Shown: positions 16,873 through 25,765, counted from the first letter of the stretch. The stretch: DNA of 36,618 nucleotides from Bacteroidota bacterium (GCA_027487625.1 JAIYDG010000029.1:1-36618), one strand, 5' to 3'. Translations and numbers: made by a program. Notes: generated by a model not told the origin, from the sequence alone.

Positions 16873-17564
16873 TGACAAAAATTATCATTGCAATCGACGG
16901 TTATTCGTCGTGTGGGAAAAGTACTTTAGCCAAACAGTTGGCAAAAAAAATTGGCTATCATTATGTTGATACAGGTGCAATGTATAGAGCAGTAACGCTT
17001 TATTTAATCAGAAATCAAATTGATATTCACCACCCTGAAATGGTTGCAGAAGTATTGCCTCAAATTAAAATTAGTTTTGGTTTAGATGAGCAAACACAAC
17101 AACAGTTTACCATATTAAATGGAGAAAATATTGAAAATGAAATTCGCGTCAATCCAAGAGTAGCTGGTTTTGTTAGTGATGTTAGTTCTATAAGCGCAGT
17201 AAGAAGATTTCTCGTTCATCAACAACAAGAAATGGGAAATAAAAAAGGCATCGTAATGGATGGAAGAGATATTGGAACTGTGGTGTTTCCAAAAGCAGAA
17301 TTAAAACTATTTGTTACTGCTGATCCTGCAATAAGAGCCCATAGAAGATTGGATGAATTGGCAGAAAAAGGTCAGAACACCACTTTTGATGAAGTATTAG
17401 CCAATCTTGAAAAAAGAGATCATATAGATAGCACTAGAGCTGATTCACCTTTAATGAAGGCTGAAGATGCGATTGAATTAGACAATTCTAACTTAAGCCG
17501 TGAAGAACAATTAGCTTGGGTATTGAAATTGGTTGAAGAGAGAAAAACGGCAGCAGGCAGCTAG
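16872..17564 (+). CDS. cmk: Cytidylate kinase (GTG start)
   Basis: A 230-residue (d)CMP kinase making CDP/dCDP from CMP/dCMP with ATP in the cytosol. The P-loop GYSSCGKST is at residues 10-18, followed by DTGAMYRAVT (33-42), the NMP-binding area with VRRFLVHQQQEMG, the conserved DGRDIGTVVFP (about 131-141) and the lid region RAHRRLDELAEKGQ ... RDHIDSTRADSPL. The start is GTG at 16872, sharing one base with the porQ stop (TAGTG), which implies translational coupling. The C-terminus runs into the beginning of a dispersed repeat (AAAACGGCAGCAGGCAGCTAG), so the last few residues (TAAGS) are probably repeat-derived. Confidence 0.95.
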   Translation: MTKIIIAIDGYSSCGKSTLAKQLAKKIGYHYVDTGAMYRAVTLYLIRNQIDIHHPEMVAEVLPQIKISFGLDEQTQQQFTILNGENIENEIRVNPRVAGFVSDVSSISAVRRFLVHQQQEMGNKKGIVMDGRDIGTVVFPKAELKLFVTADPAIRAHRRLDELAEKGQNTTFDEVLANLEKRDHIDSTRADSPLMKAEDAIELDNSNLSREEQLAWVLKLVEERKTAAGS

Positions 17565-17690
17565 TAGCTGGCTTTTGGCCGCTAGCATCAGGCTTTGGAT
17601 TTGAGGAGATTTTACAATTTTTGAATAATTGGAAATACCTTAAATTTTAATTTGTTGAATAAATTTTCTTCTAATAAAAATCTGGTCATA
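17555..17690. repeat. Dispersed repeat, copy left of the ParE module
   Basis: GGC-rich head (CAGCTAGTAGCTGGCTTTTGGCC, GCTAGCATCAGGCTTTGG) followed by ATTTGAGGAGAT and an AT-rich tail ending TTTGTTGAATAAATTTTCTTCTAATAAAAATCTGG. The same order of words is found at 18235-18395 in the same orientation. The head overlaps the last codons of cmk. Confidence 0.6.
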
Positions 17691-17707
17691 TAAAATTTAT
17701 TTTCTCT

Positions 17708-18007
17708 TTAGATTATTTCCCTTCGTTTTAAATCTCTCGAACTGTGATGAATTGTCAATATGTCAATTTTATCTTTATCAATAATCTTATAAATGATTCG
17801 ATAATTCCCTTCAACTAATTCTCTTACAGCCAAATTTCCCTTTTCAATAACTTCTTTACCAATTAGTGGTTTTGTTTTTAAAATCTTTGTCCTTGTTTTA
17901 ATTTTAATTACTTCAAGTTGTGCGTATTTCTTGGATCCTTTTGATATAAAGTCGTAAATACTTTTTAAGTCATCGACTGCAATCTTAGTCCAATTTATTT
18001 GAACCAT
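17708..18007 (-). CDS. ParE/RelE-family toxin
   Basis: A 99-residue type II toxin. The order of motifs fits the ParE_toxin family: WTKIAVDDLKSIYDFIS at the N-terminus, GKEVIEKGNLAVRELVEGNYRIIYKI in the middle (the Arg-Glu-Leu and YRIIY strands are family hallmarks) and the C-terminal DILTIHHSSRDL. ParE members poison gyrase, whereas RelE members cut mRNA; the sequence does not settle which applies. The start overlaps the antitoxin stop by 13 nt, with the antitoxin first, the usual order. Intact in length. Confidence 0.9.
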   Translation of the reverse strand: MVQINWTKIAVDDLKSIYDFISKGSKKYAQLEVIKIKTRTKILKTKPLIGKEVIEKGNLAVRELVEGNYRIIYKIIDKDKIDILTIHHSSRDLKRREII

Positions 18008-18177
18008 TTTTCAATCTCCTTTTCCAATTCAATCTCACTTATAGTTTCGCCTCTTTCCGATTCCTTTTCAGCTCTCTCAATTTTATCTAGTAAAATAAGT
18101 TTATCAATCAAATCCTCAATTGAAAATTCTTCAGGAAGTTTCTCAAGTGTAACTGTAAGTTGTTTCTTGGTAATCAT
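17995..18177 (-). CDS. Antitoxin of the ParE-type pair
   Basis: A 60-residue acidic protein starting at the ATG at 18177; the upstream extension to 18216 in the track (MKKKNLYLTKPLF) looks non-coding. MITKKQLTVTLEKLPEEFSIEDLIDKLILLDKIERAEKESERGE is a familiar Bacteroidota antitoxin type that pairs with RelE/ParE toxins; the ending EIELEKEIEKWFK would wrap the toxin. It should neutralise the toxin and repress the shared promoter. It overlaps the toxin gene by 13 nt. Confidence 0.85.
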   Translation of the reverse strand: MITKKQLTVTLEKLPEEFSIEDLIDKLILLDKIERAEKESERGETISEIELEKEIEKWFK

Positions 18178-18234
18178 AAAAAGTGGTTTTGTCAAATATA
18201 AGTTTTTCTTTTTCAAGTTAGAAGTAGGCCTGCA

Positions 18235-18425
18235 ATAGGCTGGTTTTTAGCTTATGACAAAGGCTGCTAGCCGCTGGCTTTTGGCAATTGGCTGTTTGCC
18301 ATTAGCTTTAAATTTGAAGAGATAGCAGGATTTTAGATTAAAAGTAAATTCTTTTTTTATTATTTTGTTGTACAATTATTCTTCTAAATAAAATTTTGCC
18401 AAAAGCAAAAAGCCAAAAGCTAAAG
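18235..18425. repeat. Dispersed repeat, copy right of the ParE module
   Basis: Head with GGCTGCTAGCCGCTGGCTTTTGGC and GGCTGTTTGCCATTAGCTTTAAATTTGAAGAGAT-like sequence, an AT-rich body with TTCTTCTAAATAAAATTTTG, and a tail GCCAAAAGCAAAAAGCCAAAAGC that is the inverted complement of the head words. Head and tail thus form imperfect terminal inverted repeats, as in a MITE-like element. The left copy at 17555-17690 is in direct orientation. Confidence 0.6.
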
Positions 18426-18426
18426 T

Positions 18427-18879
18427 TTAAGTACGGTTTCTCTTTCCGAAAAATTTCAAACTAAATTTCGATACAAAAAATATAAAAAGCACACTAGGTA
18501 CTGCAAACAAAATCCAAACAAAAACTGCTTGTTTATGTAGGTTGATGAATAAAATTGAGGCATCAATCCATCCTTTTTCCCATGTTGATTTAAGCAATTC
18601 CATATCAATACCACTTCCTTCTCCTCCAAACCAGGTTTGTCCCAATTGAAAAAATGGTATGAGTAATAACAATTGTAATGGCGAAACCAACCAATGAATC
18701 AATTGAATCAAAACAATATTTAAACGAAATACCAAAGCAATTAAAGCTACTAAAATTGTTGTTGTTCCCATCACAGGAAAAACGCCACAAACCAACCCTA
18801 AACTAATACACCAAGCAATTTGACTAGGTTCTAATCCTTGTTTTAAAATATCTTTTAGCTCTTTTAACTTCTTTTTCAC
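18427..18879 (-). CDS. DUF2062 membrane protein (GTG start)
   Basis: A 150-residue protein of the DUF2062 family. After a basic amphipathic N-terminus (KKKLKELKDILKQGLEP) the conserved segment AWCISLGLVCGVFPVMGTTTILVALIALVFRLNIVLIQLIHWLVSPLQ-like core is present, with the family pattern G-x-FPVxG and the N/H-WLVxPLQ motif. There are two hydrophobic segments around 25-50 and 60-80 and a C-terminal transmembrane helix (about 115-140). The start codon is GTG at 18879; no better ATG is nearby. The biochemical role of DUF2062 proteins is not established. It is divergent from the GH92 gene with an 85-bp gap. Confidence 0.8.
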   Translation of the reverse strand: MKKKLKELKDILKQGLEPSQIAWCISLGLVCGVFPVMGTTTILVALIALVFRLNIVLIQLIHWLVSPLQLLLLIPFFQLGQTWFGGEGSGIDMELLKSTWEKGWIDASILFINLHKQAVFVWILFAVPSVLFIFFVSKFSLKFFGKRNRT

Positions 18880-18964
18880 CTCTGCAATTTATTTGAAAGA
18901 TATCAAACTCATTAAAAATTTTGTATTGGCAAAAAATCAAAGCAAATTGCATCAAAGTATTATT

Positions 18965-21859
18965 ATGAGAATTCTGGCTTTTCTTTTCCTTATTGCTTGC
19001 AGTTTAGTATCGCAAGCCCAAAAACTTCATGAATTGGTTAATCCATTTATTGGCACTGGCGGTCATGGACATACTTTCCCTGGAGCTACTGCGCCATTTG
19101 GAATGGTTCAATTAAGTCCAGATACCAGACTAGAAGGTTGGGATGGTTGTAGCGGTTACCATTATAGTGATTCTGTTATTTATGGATTTTCACATACGCA
19201 TTTAAGTGGCACTGGTTGCAGCGATTATGGAGACGTAATGTTAATGCCAGTGATGGGCGATTTTAAAGATAAAAATGAGGTGTTTAAACCATCTGTTTAT
19301 TCTTCAAAATTCAAACATGAAACAGAAAAAGCTCATGCTGGATTTTATGGTGTTAAACTAGAAGATGATCAAATTCTTTGCAGAATGACAGCTTCAGATA
19401 GAACAGGTTTTCATGAATACCAATTCTTGAATAAAGGCAAAGCTTATTTGGTTTTAGATTTATTACATCGTGATGAATTGCTTGAATCTAAAATAAATAT
19501 CATCAACAAAAGAACAATCGAAGGATTTAGAAGAAGTAAGGCTTGGGCAACCGACCAATGGGTTTATTTCAGAATAGAATTTTCGAAAGATTGTTTTGAA
19601 AAACTAGAATATTCAGGCAAAAAAGGCTTTAAACAAACTGGCATTGCTTTCGGATTTAAAATGAAGAAAAACGAAAAGCTTTATGTAAAAGTAAGTTTAA
19701 GTGCAGTTAATGAAGTAGGTGCAGCAAAAAATATGAGTAAGGAAATTTCACATTGGAACTTCAATCAAACACTTACCGAAACAGAAAATAAATGGGACAA
19801 AGAATTGGGCTTGATAAAAATTGAAGGCAATTCAAAAGACAAACAAATCATTTTTTATACAGCCTTATATCATTCTTTTATTCAACCAAATATTGCTTCT
19901 GATGTAGATGGCAAATACAGAGGCAGAGATAATTTAATTCATGAAGCAAAAGGATTTGATTACTATTCGGTTTTCTCTTTATGGGATACTTTCAGAGCAG
20001 CACATCCTTTGTACAATTTGGTTCAAAGAAAAAGAAGCAATGATTTTATCCAAACTTTCATTCGTCAGTATAAAGAAGGTGGCCGCTTACCCGTTTGGGA
20101 ACTATGGAGCAATGAAACAGATTGTATGATTGGATACCATAGTGTTTCAGTAATAGCTGATGCATGGGCAAAAGGAATCAGAAATTTTAACAAAAAAGAT
20201 GCTATTGAGGCGATGTTACATAGTGCCAACAGAGATGAACTTGGTTTAAAATCATACAAAAAAAATGGTTTTATTTCTATTGAAGATGATGCTGAATCAG
20301 TTTCAAAAACATTGGAATATGCTTATGACGACTGGTGCATTTCAACATTTTTAGAAGGTGAACAAAAGGAAGTTTTTGAAAAAAGAGCTCAATCATGGAA
20401 AAATATATTTGATCCTAAAAGTGGTTTTATGCGTCCACGTTCGAATGGAGGTTTTCTTGAACCTTTTGAGCCAAGAGAAGTAAACAATCATTTTACAGAA
20501 GCTAATTCATGGCAATATTCATTTTTCGTTCCTCATGATATTAATGGTTTAATGCAAGCTTATGGTGGAGTGAAAAATTTCGAGAAAAAACTAGATGTTT
20601 TATTTAGCGAAAACAGCAAAACTACTGGACGAGAACAAGCTGATATTACAGGATTAATTGGACAATATGCGCATGGAAATGAACCTAGTCACCATATGGC
20701 TTGGTTATATAATTTTACTGGAAATACCAATAAAACTCAGGCAATGATTAGAAGAATTCTTGAGTCGCAATACCAAAATGCGCCTGATGGATTAGCAGGA
20801 AATGAAGATTGTGGTCAGATGAGTGCATGGTTTGTTATGAGCTCTATGGGCATTTATAGTGTTTGTCCAGGTACTACATCTTATGAAACGGCAGCACCTT
20901 ATTTTGATAAAATTGTTGTAAAAACTGGAGATTCAAAGAGTTTTAGCATTCTGGCAAATAATGCTGCTGAAAACCCTTTTGTTGCTTATAGAAGTATCAA
21001 TGGGAACACCAATCCTGGCTTTAAACTTGAACATCAACAATTGATGGAAAACCAAATTATATCTTATAAATTGTCAAAAAGTGAATTAAGTTTCCCTATT
21101 AAAGAGAATAAATTACCTGAACTGAAGGGCCTCTTCCCCGCTCCACTTATTAAAGCTAAAAAACAAGCATTTAAAGATAGCATGTTGGTCAGTTTAGAAT
21201 CACTAGAATCACCAAGTTTATTGTATTATTCAATAAATGGCTCCGATAAATTAATTCAATACAAAGCTCCATTTTATATTTATAAAACTACAGATATCAA
21301 ATGTTTGGCAACCGATTTATCAGGTAATAGAAGAAATGAGAGTTTTGCTCATTTTCATTTGATACCTCACAATTGGAGTATTATGTTAAAGTCAAAGATT
21401 ACCAAGCCCTATACTGGAGGTGGTGATGATGCTTTGATTGATGGAATTAGAGGCGATGAAAACTGGAGAAAAGGTTTGTGGCAAGGCTATTGGGGACAAG
21501 ATTTTGAAGCCATCATTGATTTACAAAAAATGAAAAAGGTTAAAACAGTAAAAGCCTCATTTTTACAAGACAGTAAATCATGGATTTTATTTCCAAAAAA
21601 TATGGAAGTAAGTTATTCCATTGATGGTGAAACGTATTTTCCTTTTGGTACAGCTGACTATGATGTAAAACCAGAAAATGAAACAGTAAGTTTATTGACA
21701 TTAAGAACCTATCAACAAAAAGGAATTGAAGCACTGTTTATCAAAGTGAAAGCCAAACATTACGGAAAGCTCCCTGAAAATCATTTGGGTGCAGGATATC
21801 CAGCTTATATTTTTATTGATGAAATTGATGTTTTGGAGGATATTGAAGTAGCCAAGTAA
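18965..21859 (+). CDS. GH92 family alpha-mannosidase, exported
   Basis: A 964-residue glycoside hydrolase family 92 enzyme (calcium-dependent exo-alpha-mannosidase). The start at ATG 18965 gives a signal peptide MRILAFLFLIACSLVSQAQ; the track start (TTG 18893) is upstream of it. Family signatures are VNPFIGTGGHGHTFPGATAPFGM near the N-terminus, FSLWDTFRAAHPLY, GRLPVWELWSNETDCMIGYHS, the NEPSHHMAWLYN motif containing a conserved Glu, and GNEDCGQMSAWFVMSSMGIY. The C-terminus adds a chitobiase-C-like beta domain (YYSINGSD, FYIYKTTDIKCLA) and an F5/8 type C (CBM32-like) carbohydrate-binding domain (IDGIRGDENWRKGLWQGYWG ... IFIDEIDVL). It should release mannose from glycans outside the cell or in the periplasm. 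No SusC/D genes are nearby, so this is not a classic utilization locus. Confidence 0.95.
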   Translation: MRILAFLFLIACSLVSQAQKLHELVNPFIGTGGHGHTFPGATAPFGMVQLSPDTRLEGWDGCSGYHYSDSVIYGFSHTHLSGTGCSDYGDVMLMPVMGDFKDKNEVFKPSVYSSKFKHETEKAHAGFYGVKLEDDQILCRMTASDRTGFHEYQFLNKGKAYLVLDLLHRDELLESKINIINKRTIEGFRRSKAWATDQWVYFRIEFSKDCFEKLEYSGKKGFKQTGIAFGFKMKKNEKLYVKVSLSAVNEVGAAKNMSKEISHWNFNQTLTETENKWDKELGLIKIEGNSKDKQIIFYTALYHSFIQPNIASDVDGKYRGRDNLIHEAKGFDYYSVFSLWDTFRAAHPLYNLVQRKRSNDFIQTFIRQYKEGGRLPVWELWSNETDCMIGYHSVSVIADAWAKGIRNFNKKDAIEAMLHSANRDELGLKSYKKNGFISIEDDAESVSKTLEYAYDDWCISTFLEGEQKEVFEKRAQSWKNIFDPKSGFMRPRSNGGFLEPFEPREVNNHFTEANSWQYSFFVPHDINGLMQAYGGVKNFEKKLDVLFSENSKTTGREQADITGLIGQYAHGNEPSHHMAWLYNFTGNTNKTQAMIRRILESQYQNAPDGLAGNEDCGQMSAWFVMSSMGIYSVCPGTTSYETAAPYFDKIVVKTGDSKSFSILANNAAENPFVAYRSINGNTNPGFKLEHQQLMENQIISYKLSKSELSFPIKENKLPELKGLFPAPLIKAKKQAFKDSMLVSLESLESPSLLYYSINGSDKLIQYKAPFYIYKTTDIKCLATDLSGNRRNESFAHFHLIPHNWSIMLKSKITKPYTGGGDDALIDGIRGDENWRKGLWQGYWGQDFEAIIDLQKMKKVKTVKASFLQDSKSWILFPKNMEVSYSIDGETYFPFGTADYDVKPENETVSLLTLRTYQQKGIEALFIKVKAKHYGKLPENHLGAGYPAYIFIDEIDVLEDIEVAK

Positions 21860-21878
21860 TTTTAGAAAATGGCATGAT

Positions 21879-21911
21879 AAAGGTTCCGCTGAAATATTCT
21901 TCGGAACCTTT
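21879..21911. terminator. Bidirectional terminator between GH92 and the methyltransferase gene
   Basis: AAAGGTTCCG (21879-21888) pairs perfectly with CGGAACCTTT (21902-21911) and is followed by T-rich sequence on the plus strand. It is placed between convergent genes. Confidence 0.75.
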
Positions 21912-22555
21912 TATTTCCTTCCAATAATCAAATCGTTGCTTTGTTGCAGGTTCTTTAAAACGTGGGTTTTGATTTGATTTTTATTCAGATTTGATAACAT
22001 ATCTTGAAATAAATCCCGTGGCATACTTTGATGAATTGTATTATAAATTAAATGGGCGTTTGGATTCATTAAATCAGCTAAATTTGATAAAAAAGTTTCT
22101 TGGGTAAAAACCTCAGGAATTTTGTCACCTATAAAAATATCAACGATGATTAAATCGAATGTGTTTTTTGCATTTCTTACATACCAAAAGGCATCCTCCT
22201 CTATGATTGTGAGATTTGAAAACTCATTCAATTTGAAATAATCATTAGCAATCTGAATCATTTCTGCATCAATTTCAATAGCAGTGATGTGTGCTGATGA
22301 ACTATAATCTTTCCTGATTGTATGAATAATTGAGCCGGCGCCCAATCCTAACAGTAAAATGTTTTTCTCGTTTGAAAACTTAATTTCTTCCAATCCACGG
22401 AGTAAAATCTTTTGTAATGAACCAAAAGAATAATTACTATCTGCTGAATCTAACTGAGCTTTTCCATTCACCAGATTGATTTCAAGTAGACCATTTAACT
22501 TAGTTCTGAACTCTTTTAATCGCACAGGAAATATATAACTCAAGCCGGTTTTCAT
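21911..22555 (-). CDS. Spermidine-synthase-like SAM-dependent methyltransferase
   Basis: A 214-residue Rossmann-fold protein of the spermidine synthase/methyltransferase superfamily. The nucleotide-binding loop LLLGLGAGSI, the acidic strand ITAIEIDAEMI, the ligand region EEDAFWYV and DLIIVDIFIGDKIPE match the class I fold; the last one corresponds to the position of the catalytic Asp of polyamine synthases. It is shorter than true SpeE proteins (about 280) and lacks the N-terminal beta domain, so a methyltransferase or an aminopropyl-transferase-like role are both possible. It is the last gene of the riboswitch operon, 21 nt after the Cys-rich protein gene, and ends at a shared terminator. 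Confidence 0.8.
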   Translation of the reverse strand: MKTGLSYIFPVRLKEFRTKLNGLLEINLVNGKAQLDSADSNYSFGSLQKILLRGLEEIKFSNEKNILLLGLGAGSIIHTIRKDYSSSAHITAIEIDAEMIQIANDYFKLNEFSNLTIIEEDAFWYVRNAKNTFDLIIVDIFIGDKIPEVFTQETFLSNLADLMNPNAHLIYNTIHQSMPRDLFQDMLSNLNKNQIKTHVLKNLQQSNDLIIGRK

Positions 22556-22576
22556 GGGGCTAAAGGTAAGTTAATC

Positions 22577-23485
<909 letters not shown>

Positions 23486-23486
<1 letters not shown>

Positions 23487-23520
23487 TTTACTTTATATTT
23501 TCGAAAAGAATAAAGTAAAA
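23486..23520 (-). promoter_or_regulatory. Start-codon hairpin, likely riboswitch expression platform
   Basis: In the mRNA TTTTACTTTAT pairs perfectly with ATAAAGTAAAA; the last A is the first base of the DUF6580 ATG. Between the arms the palindrome TTTTCGAAAA could extend the structure. It would block ribosome access when formed. The link to ligand state is inference. Confidence 0.6.
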
Positions 23521-23542
23521 GCTGCTACTTCAATAAGAAGCC

Positions 23543-23693
23543 GATAGATAAAAGATACCTATACAACAAACTAATGCTTTACACTTTTCGTGAGTGTATT
23601 TTTTGCATAACAATCAGCTAAGTATCTGGCTTATAAGCTAAGCTTATTTACAGTTGCACGACAGCCCACGATTTTCACATGGTTCCTTCTATC
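23543..23693 (-). promoter_or_regulatory. Cobalamin riboswitch aptamer
   Basis: On the minus strand the order of conserved blocks is GGAACC, GTGAAAATC, CTGTCGTGCAACTGTAA and AAGCCAGATACTT, the core of the cobalamin aptamer including the B12 box. Downstream lies hairpin P13 (TACACT / AGTGTA, 23580-23598) whose loop contains CACGA; this is complementary to TCGTG in the CTGTCGTGCAAC segment, matching the known L5-L13 kissing interaction. A short P1 may form from GATAG and CTATC at the two ends. It lies in the 5' leader of the DUF6580 operon. Confidence 0.9.
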
Positions 23694-23706
23694 TGATTAT
23701 TTAAAA

Positions 23707-23735
23707 CAAAAGTATTCTATTTTTTGAAATTCCAA
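23707..23735 (-). promoter_or_regulatory. Promoter of the riboswitch operon
   Basis: TTG (23735-23733), an 18-nt spacer and TACTTTTG (23714-23707) match the Bacteroidota sigma consensus TTG-N17-23-TAnnTTTG. It is positioned so that transcription would begin just upstream of the cobalamin aptamer. Confidence 0.75.
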
Positions 23736-23737
23736 TA

Positions 23738-24550
23738 TCAAGCTAATGCAATTTTACGAAGAATATCACTTACACCATGTTCAGCATTGCTTAATTGGGT
23801 TTGATAATTTGCGGCTTCAACTATAAGTGGATGTGCATTTTTCATGGCAAAACTAAGCTCAGCTTCCTTCATCAACTCCAAATCGTTTAGATAATCACCA
23901 AAAACCATTGTTTCATATTTTTGGATGCCCATGATATGTTGAACTTTATTCAAAGCCTTTCCTTTATTGGCTCCTTTTATGCTAATGTCAAGCCAAATGA
24001 TTCCTGATACTACCACATTTAAATCAATCATATCATCTTTAAAATGAGGAAATGAATTGGTATTGGGATTAGTAAAATCACAGATGGTTACTTTTAATAC
24101 ATCATCCTGAATTAAAGTTAGATCATCTACTATTTCAACTTTGGCATAATACTTATTTACCTCATGAACAAAAACCTCTGCCCTACTTTCAATATATGCA
24201 GCATTTTTAGCACAAACAATGGTATAAGCATTTTCTAATTTTCTTGCCTTTTGAATAAGAGGAATACACCTTTGCATTGGAATAGTTTCCAAATGAATTA
24301 ATTCATCTTTCTGAGAAACATAAGTTCCATTTTCAGCAATGAATAACATTCTATGAGCAATAGGAGCAAACAGATTTTTCATGTTGTAAAACTGTCGGCC
24401 ACTTGCAACAGCAAATACAATTCCTTTATCGTAAAGTCTTTGTTCTATTTCGAAAAAATCTGAAGACAATTCTTTGTTTTCATTCAATAATGTGCCATCA
24501 AGGTCACTAACAATCAGTTTTACTTTTGAAAAATCAGGTGTTTCTAACAT
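23738..24550 (-). CDS. Cof-type HAD-IIB phosphatase
   Basis: A 270-residue cytosolic hydrolase of the haloacid dehalogenase superfamily, subclass IIB (Cof family). Motif I is LIVSDLDGTLLN, motif II is VASGR, motif III the lysine in KGANKGKAL and motif IV FGDYLNDLELM; the IIB cap domain lies between. Members dephosphorylate sugar phosphates and similar small molecules; the substrate here cannot be read from the sequence. I start at ATG 24550; the track begins nine bases earlier at a TTG. Its 3' end is adjacent to the promoter of the riboswitch operon, which overlaps no coding sequence. Confidence 0.92.
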   Translation of the reverse strand: MLETPDFSKVKLIVSDLDGTLLNENKELSSDFFEIEQRLYDKGIVFAVASGRQFYNMKNLFAPIAHRMLFIAENGTYVSQKDELIHLETIPMQRCIPLIQKARKLENAYTIVCAKNAAYIESRAEVFVHEVNKYYAKVEIVDDLTLIQDDVLKVTICDFTNPNTNSFPHFKDDMIDLNVVVSGIIWLDISIKGANKGKALNKVQHIMGIQKYETMVFGDYLNDLELMKEAELSFAMKNAHPLIVEAANYQTQLSNAEHGVSDILRKIALA

Positions 24551-24587
24551 TGTGCGCAAGTTCTGTAAATAAAGGGAGAATCTTGAA

Positions 24588-25148
24588 TTAGAATTTCACT
24601 TTTTTCAAATAAGATTCATAAGCTTCACCAAAAACCTTTTTAAGTTTTAGCTCTTCTAACCTACTACCAATTGGAAGATATATTAGCGAAACAGAAACAT
24701 ACAAGAACCTGTTTAAATGTGGATTTAATAAAAAGAAGCCAATTAAAACTATGATGGTTCCGATATACAATGGATGTCTGAAATAAGCATTGAGTCCACC
24801 TGTGCTTAACTGAACTTTATTATTTTGTTTTATTGATAATCCTAAAAACTCCCGTTTATCGTAGTTTTTAAACGATTTGTAAAGAATAAAAAGTCCAGGT
24901 AAAAGCAATAAAAATGCTATGACTGTTGAGAAAATAGATTTTTCAAACAAGAGTATTTTTTCAAAAGATTCAGCTCTTACATATAAAATTAATAAGAATA
25001 AAACAGAGATTATATTATAAAAAATGCGGTAATACTTGTTTAATGTAGGACTTATTTTTTCAATCATAGACTTCATAAAAAAAGAAGCCAATAAGCTATG
25101 TAGAAAATAATAAAGCGACCAAGAAAGTAGAATTTCGAAGATAATCAT
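24588..25148 (-). CDS. Isoprenylcysteine methyltransferase/NnrU-like membrane protein
   Basis: A 186-residue multi-pass membrane protein with about five helices. The C-terminal half contains GGLNAYFRHPLYIGTIIVLIGFFLL, then RLEELKLKKVFGEAYESYLKKV, the RHPxY...E...FG-xYxxY pattern shared by isoprenylcysteine carboxyl methyltransferases, phospholipid N-methyltransferases (PEMT) and NnrU proteins, which bind SAM in the membrane. The substrate is unknown. It is 37 nt upstream of the HAD gene on the same strand and may share its transcript. Confidence 0.85.
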   Translation of the reverse strand: MIIFEILLSWSLYYFLHSLLASFFMKSMIEKISPTLNKYYRIFYNIISVLFLLILYVRAESFEKILLFEKSIFSTVIAFLLLLPGLFILYKSFKNYDKREFLGLSIKQNNKVQLSTGGLNAYFRHPLYIGTIIVLIGFFLLNPHLNRFLYVSVSLIYLPIGSRLEELKLKKVFGEAYESYLKKVKF

Positions 25149-25181
25149 TTGATAAAAGTATGGGAAAAATGAGGGAAGTTG

Positions 25182-25224
25182 AAATTACGAATTTTGAATT
25201 ACGAATTACGAATTTCTAATTTAC
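25182..25224. repeat. AT-rich simple repeat (ATTACGAATT words)
   Basis: Repeated words ATTACGAATT/TTACGAATTTC in about 43 bp. A related array (GATTTACGATTT) is found at 27571-27670. Confidence 0.6.
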
Positions 25225-25256
25225 AAAAATGATTATAGAAAACAAAATATGATGCC

Positions 25257-25311
25257 CCCTCCAGCTCTCAACAACTCGGACCAAAGGTCCGAGTTGTTGA
25301 GAGCTGGAGGG
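25257..25311. repeat. Perfect 26-bp inverted repeat with 3-nt loop
   Basis: The left arm 25257-25282 (CCCTCCAGCTCTCAACAACT...) and the right arm 25286-25311 are exact reverse complements around AAA, so 55 bp form a single uninterrupted hairpin or cruciform. GC content is far above the flanks. No long T run follows on either strand, so it is not a standard terminator. The rest of 25312-25570 holds no gene besides a candidate promoter. Confidence 0.95.
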
Positions 25312-25524
25312 ATTTTGTATAATTCATTTTTCTATAAACATATGACCACCTTCGGGGTCATAAATTTAGATTAACCAGACTAATTCAATCTCAAATTACT
25401 TTTTTAAATTCATTATGAAATTAAAGTTGTTTTTAAAAAAAACTGCCACTTGTAATCATATAAATATTCGAAATTACATTAATAAATTACGAGATTGAAT
25501 GTCTATTTAATTAATAAACCTTGT

Positions 25525-25555
25525 TTGATATCAACTGACAAATTGATTATTTTCG
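25525..25555 (+). promoter_or_regulatory. Candidate promoter of the 25571 gene
   Basis: TTG (25525-25527), a 20-nt spacer and TATTTTCG (25548-25555), which differs from TAnnTTTG by one base, end 15 nt before the ATG. Confidence 0.4.
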
Positions 25556-25570
25556 AACTACTTAATCCAA

Positions 25571-25765
25571 ATGAAAACTATATTAATTCAAATAAAAGAC
25601 CCTAGAGTTTACAAACTTCTTCAAGATTTAGAGGAACTAAATATCCTCGAAATTGTGAAACAAAAAGAATTTGAAAAACTTTCTGAAAAATATGCTGGAA
25701 AACTAAGCTCAGATGTAGCAGATGAAATGCAGGAATATGTAAAAAAAAATCGCGAAGAGTGTTAA
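25571..25765 (+). CDS. Orphan antitoxin-like protein
   Basis: A 64-residue protein. MKTILIQIKDPRVYKLLQDLEELNILEIV followed by LSEKYAGKLSSDVADEMQEYVKKNREE is a pattern I know from small Bacteroidota antitoxins that precede PIN or similar toxin genes; those usually end in REEW plus a few residues. Here the end is REEC followed by TAA, and no toxin ORF follows within the next 80 bp. It may be an orphan antitoxin or a regulator left from a lost TA pair. The next gene in the same direction is an unrelated lipoprotein. Confidence 0.65.
   Translation: MKTILIQIKDPRVYKLLQDLEELNILEIVKQKEFEKLSEKYAGKLSSDVADEMQEYVKKNREEC

Noticed and set aside
25257-25311. Rho-independent terminator
   Set aside because: No T run on either strand after the stem and 160 bp or more from the nearest stop codon of a gene pointing towards it.
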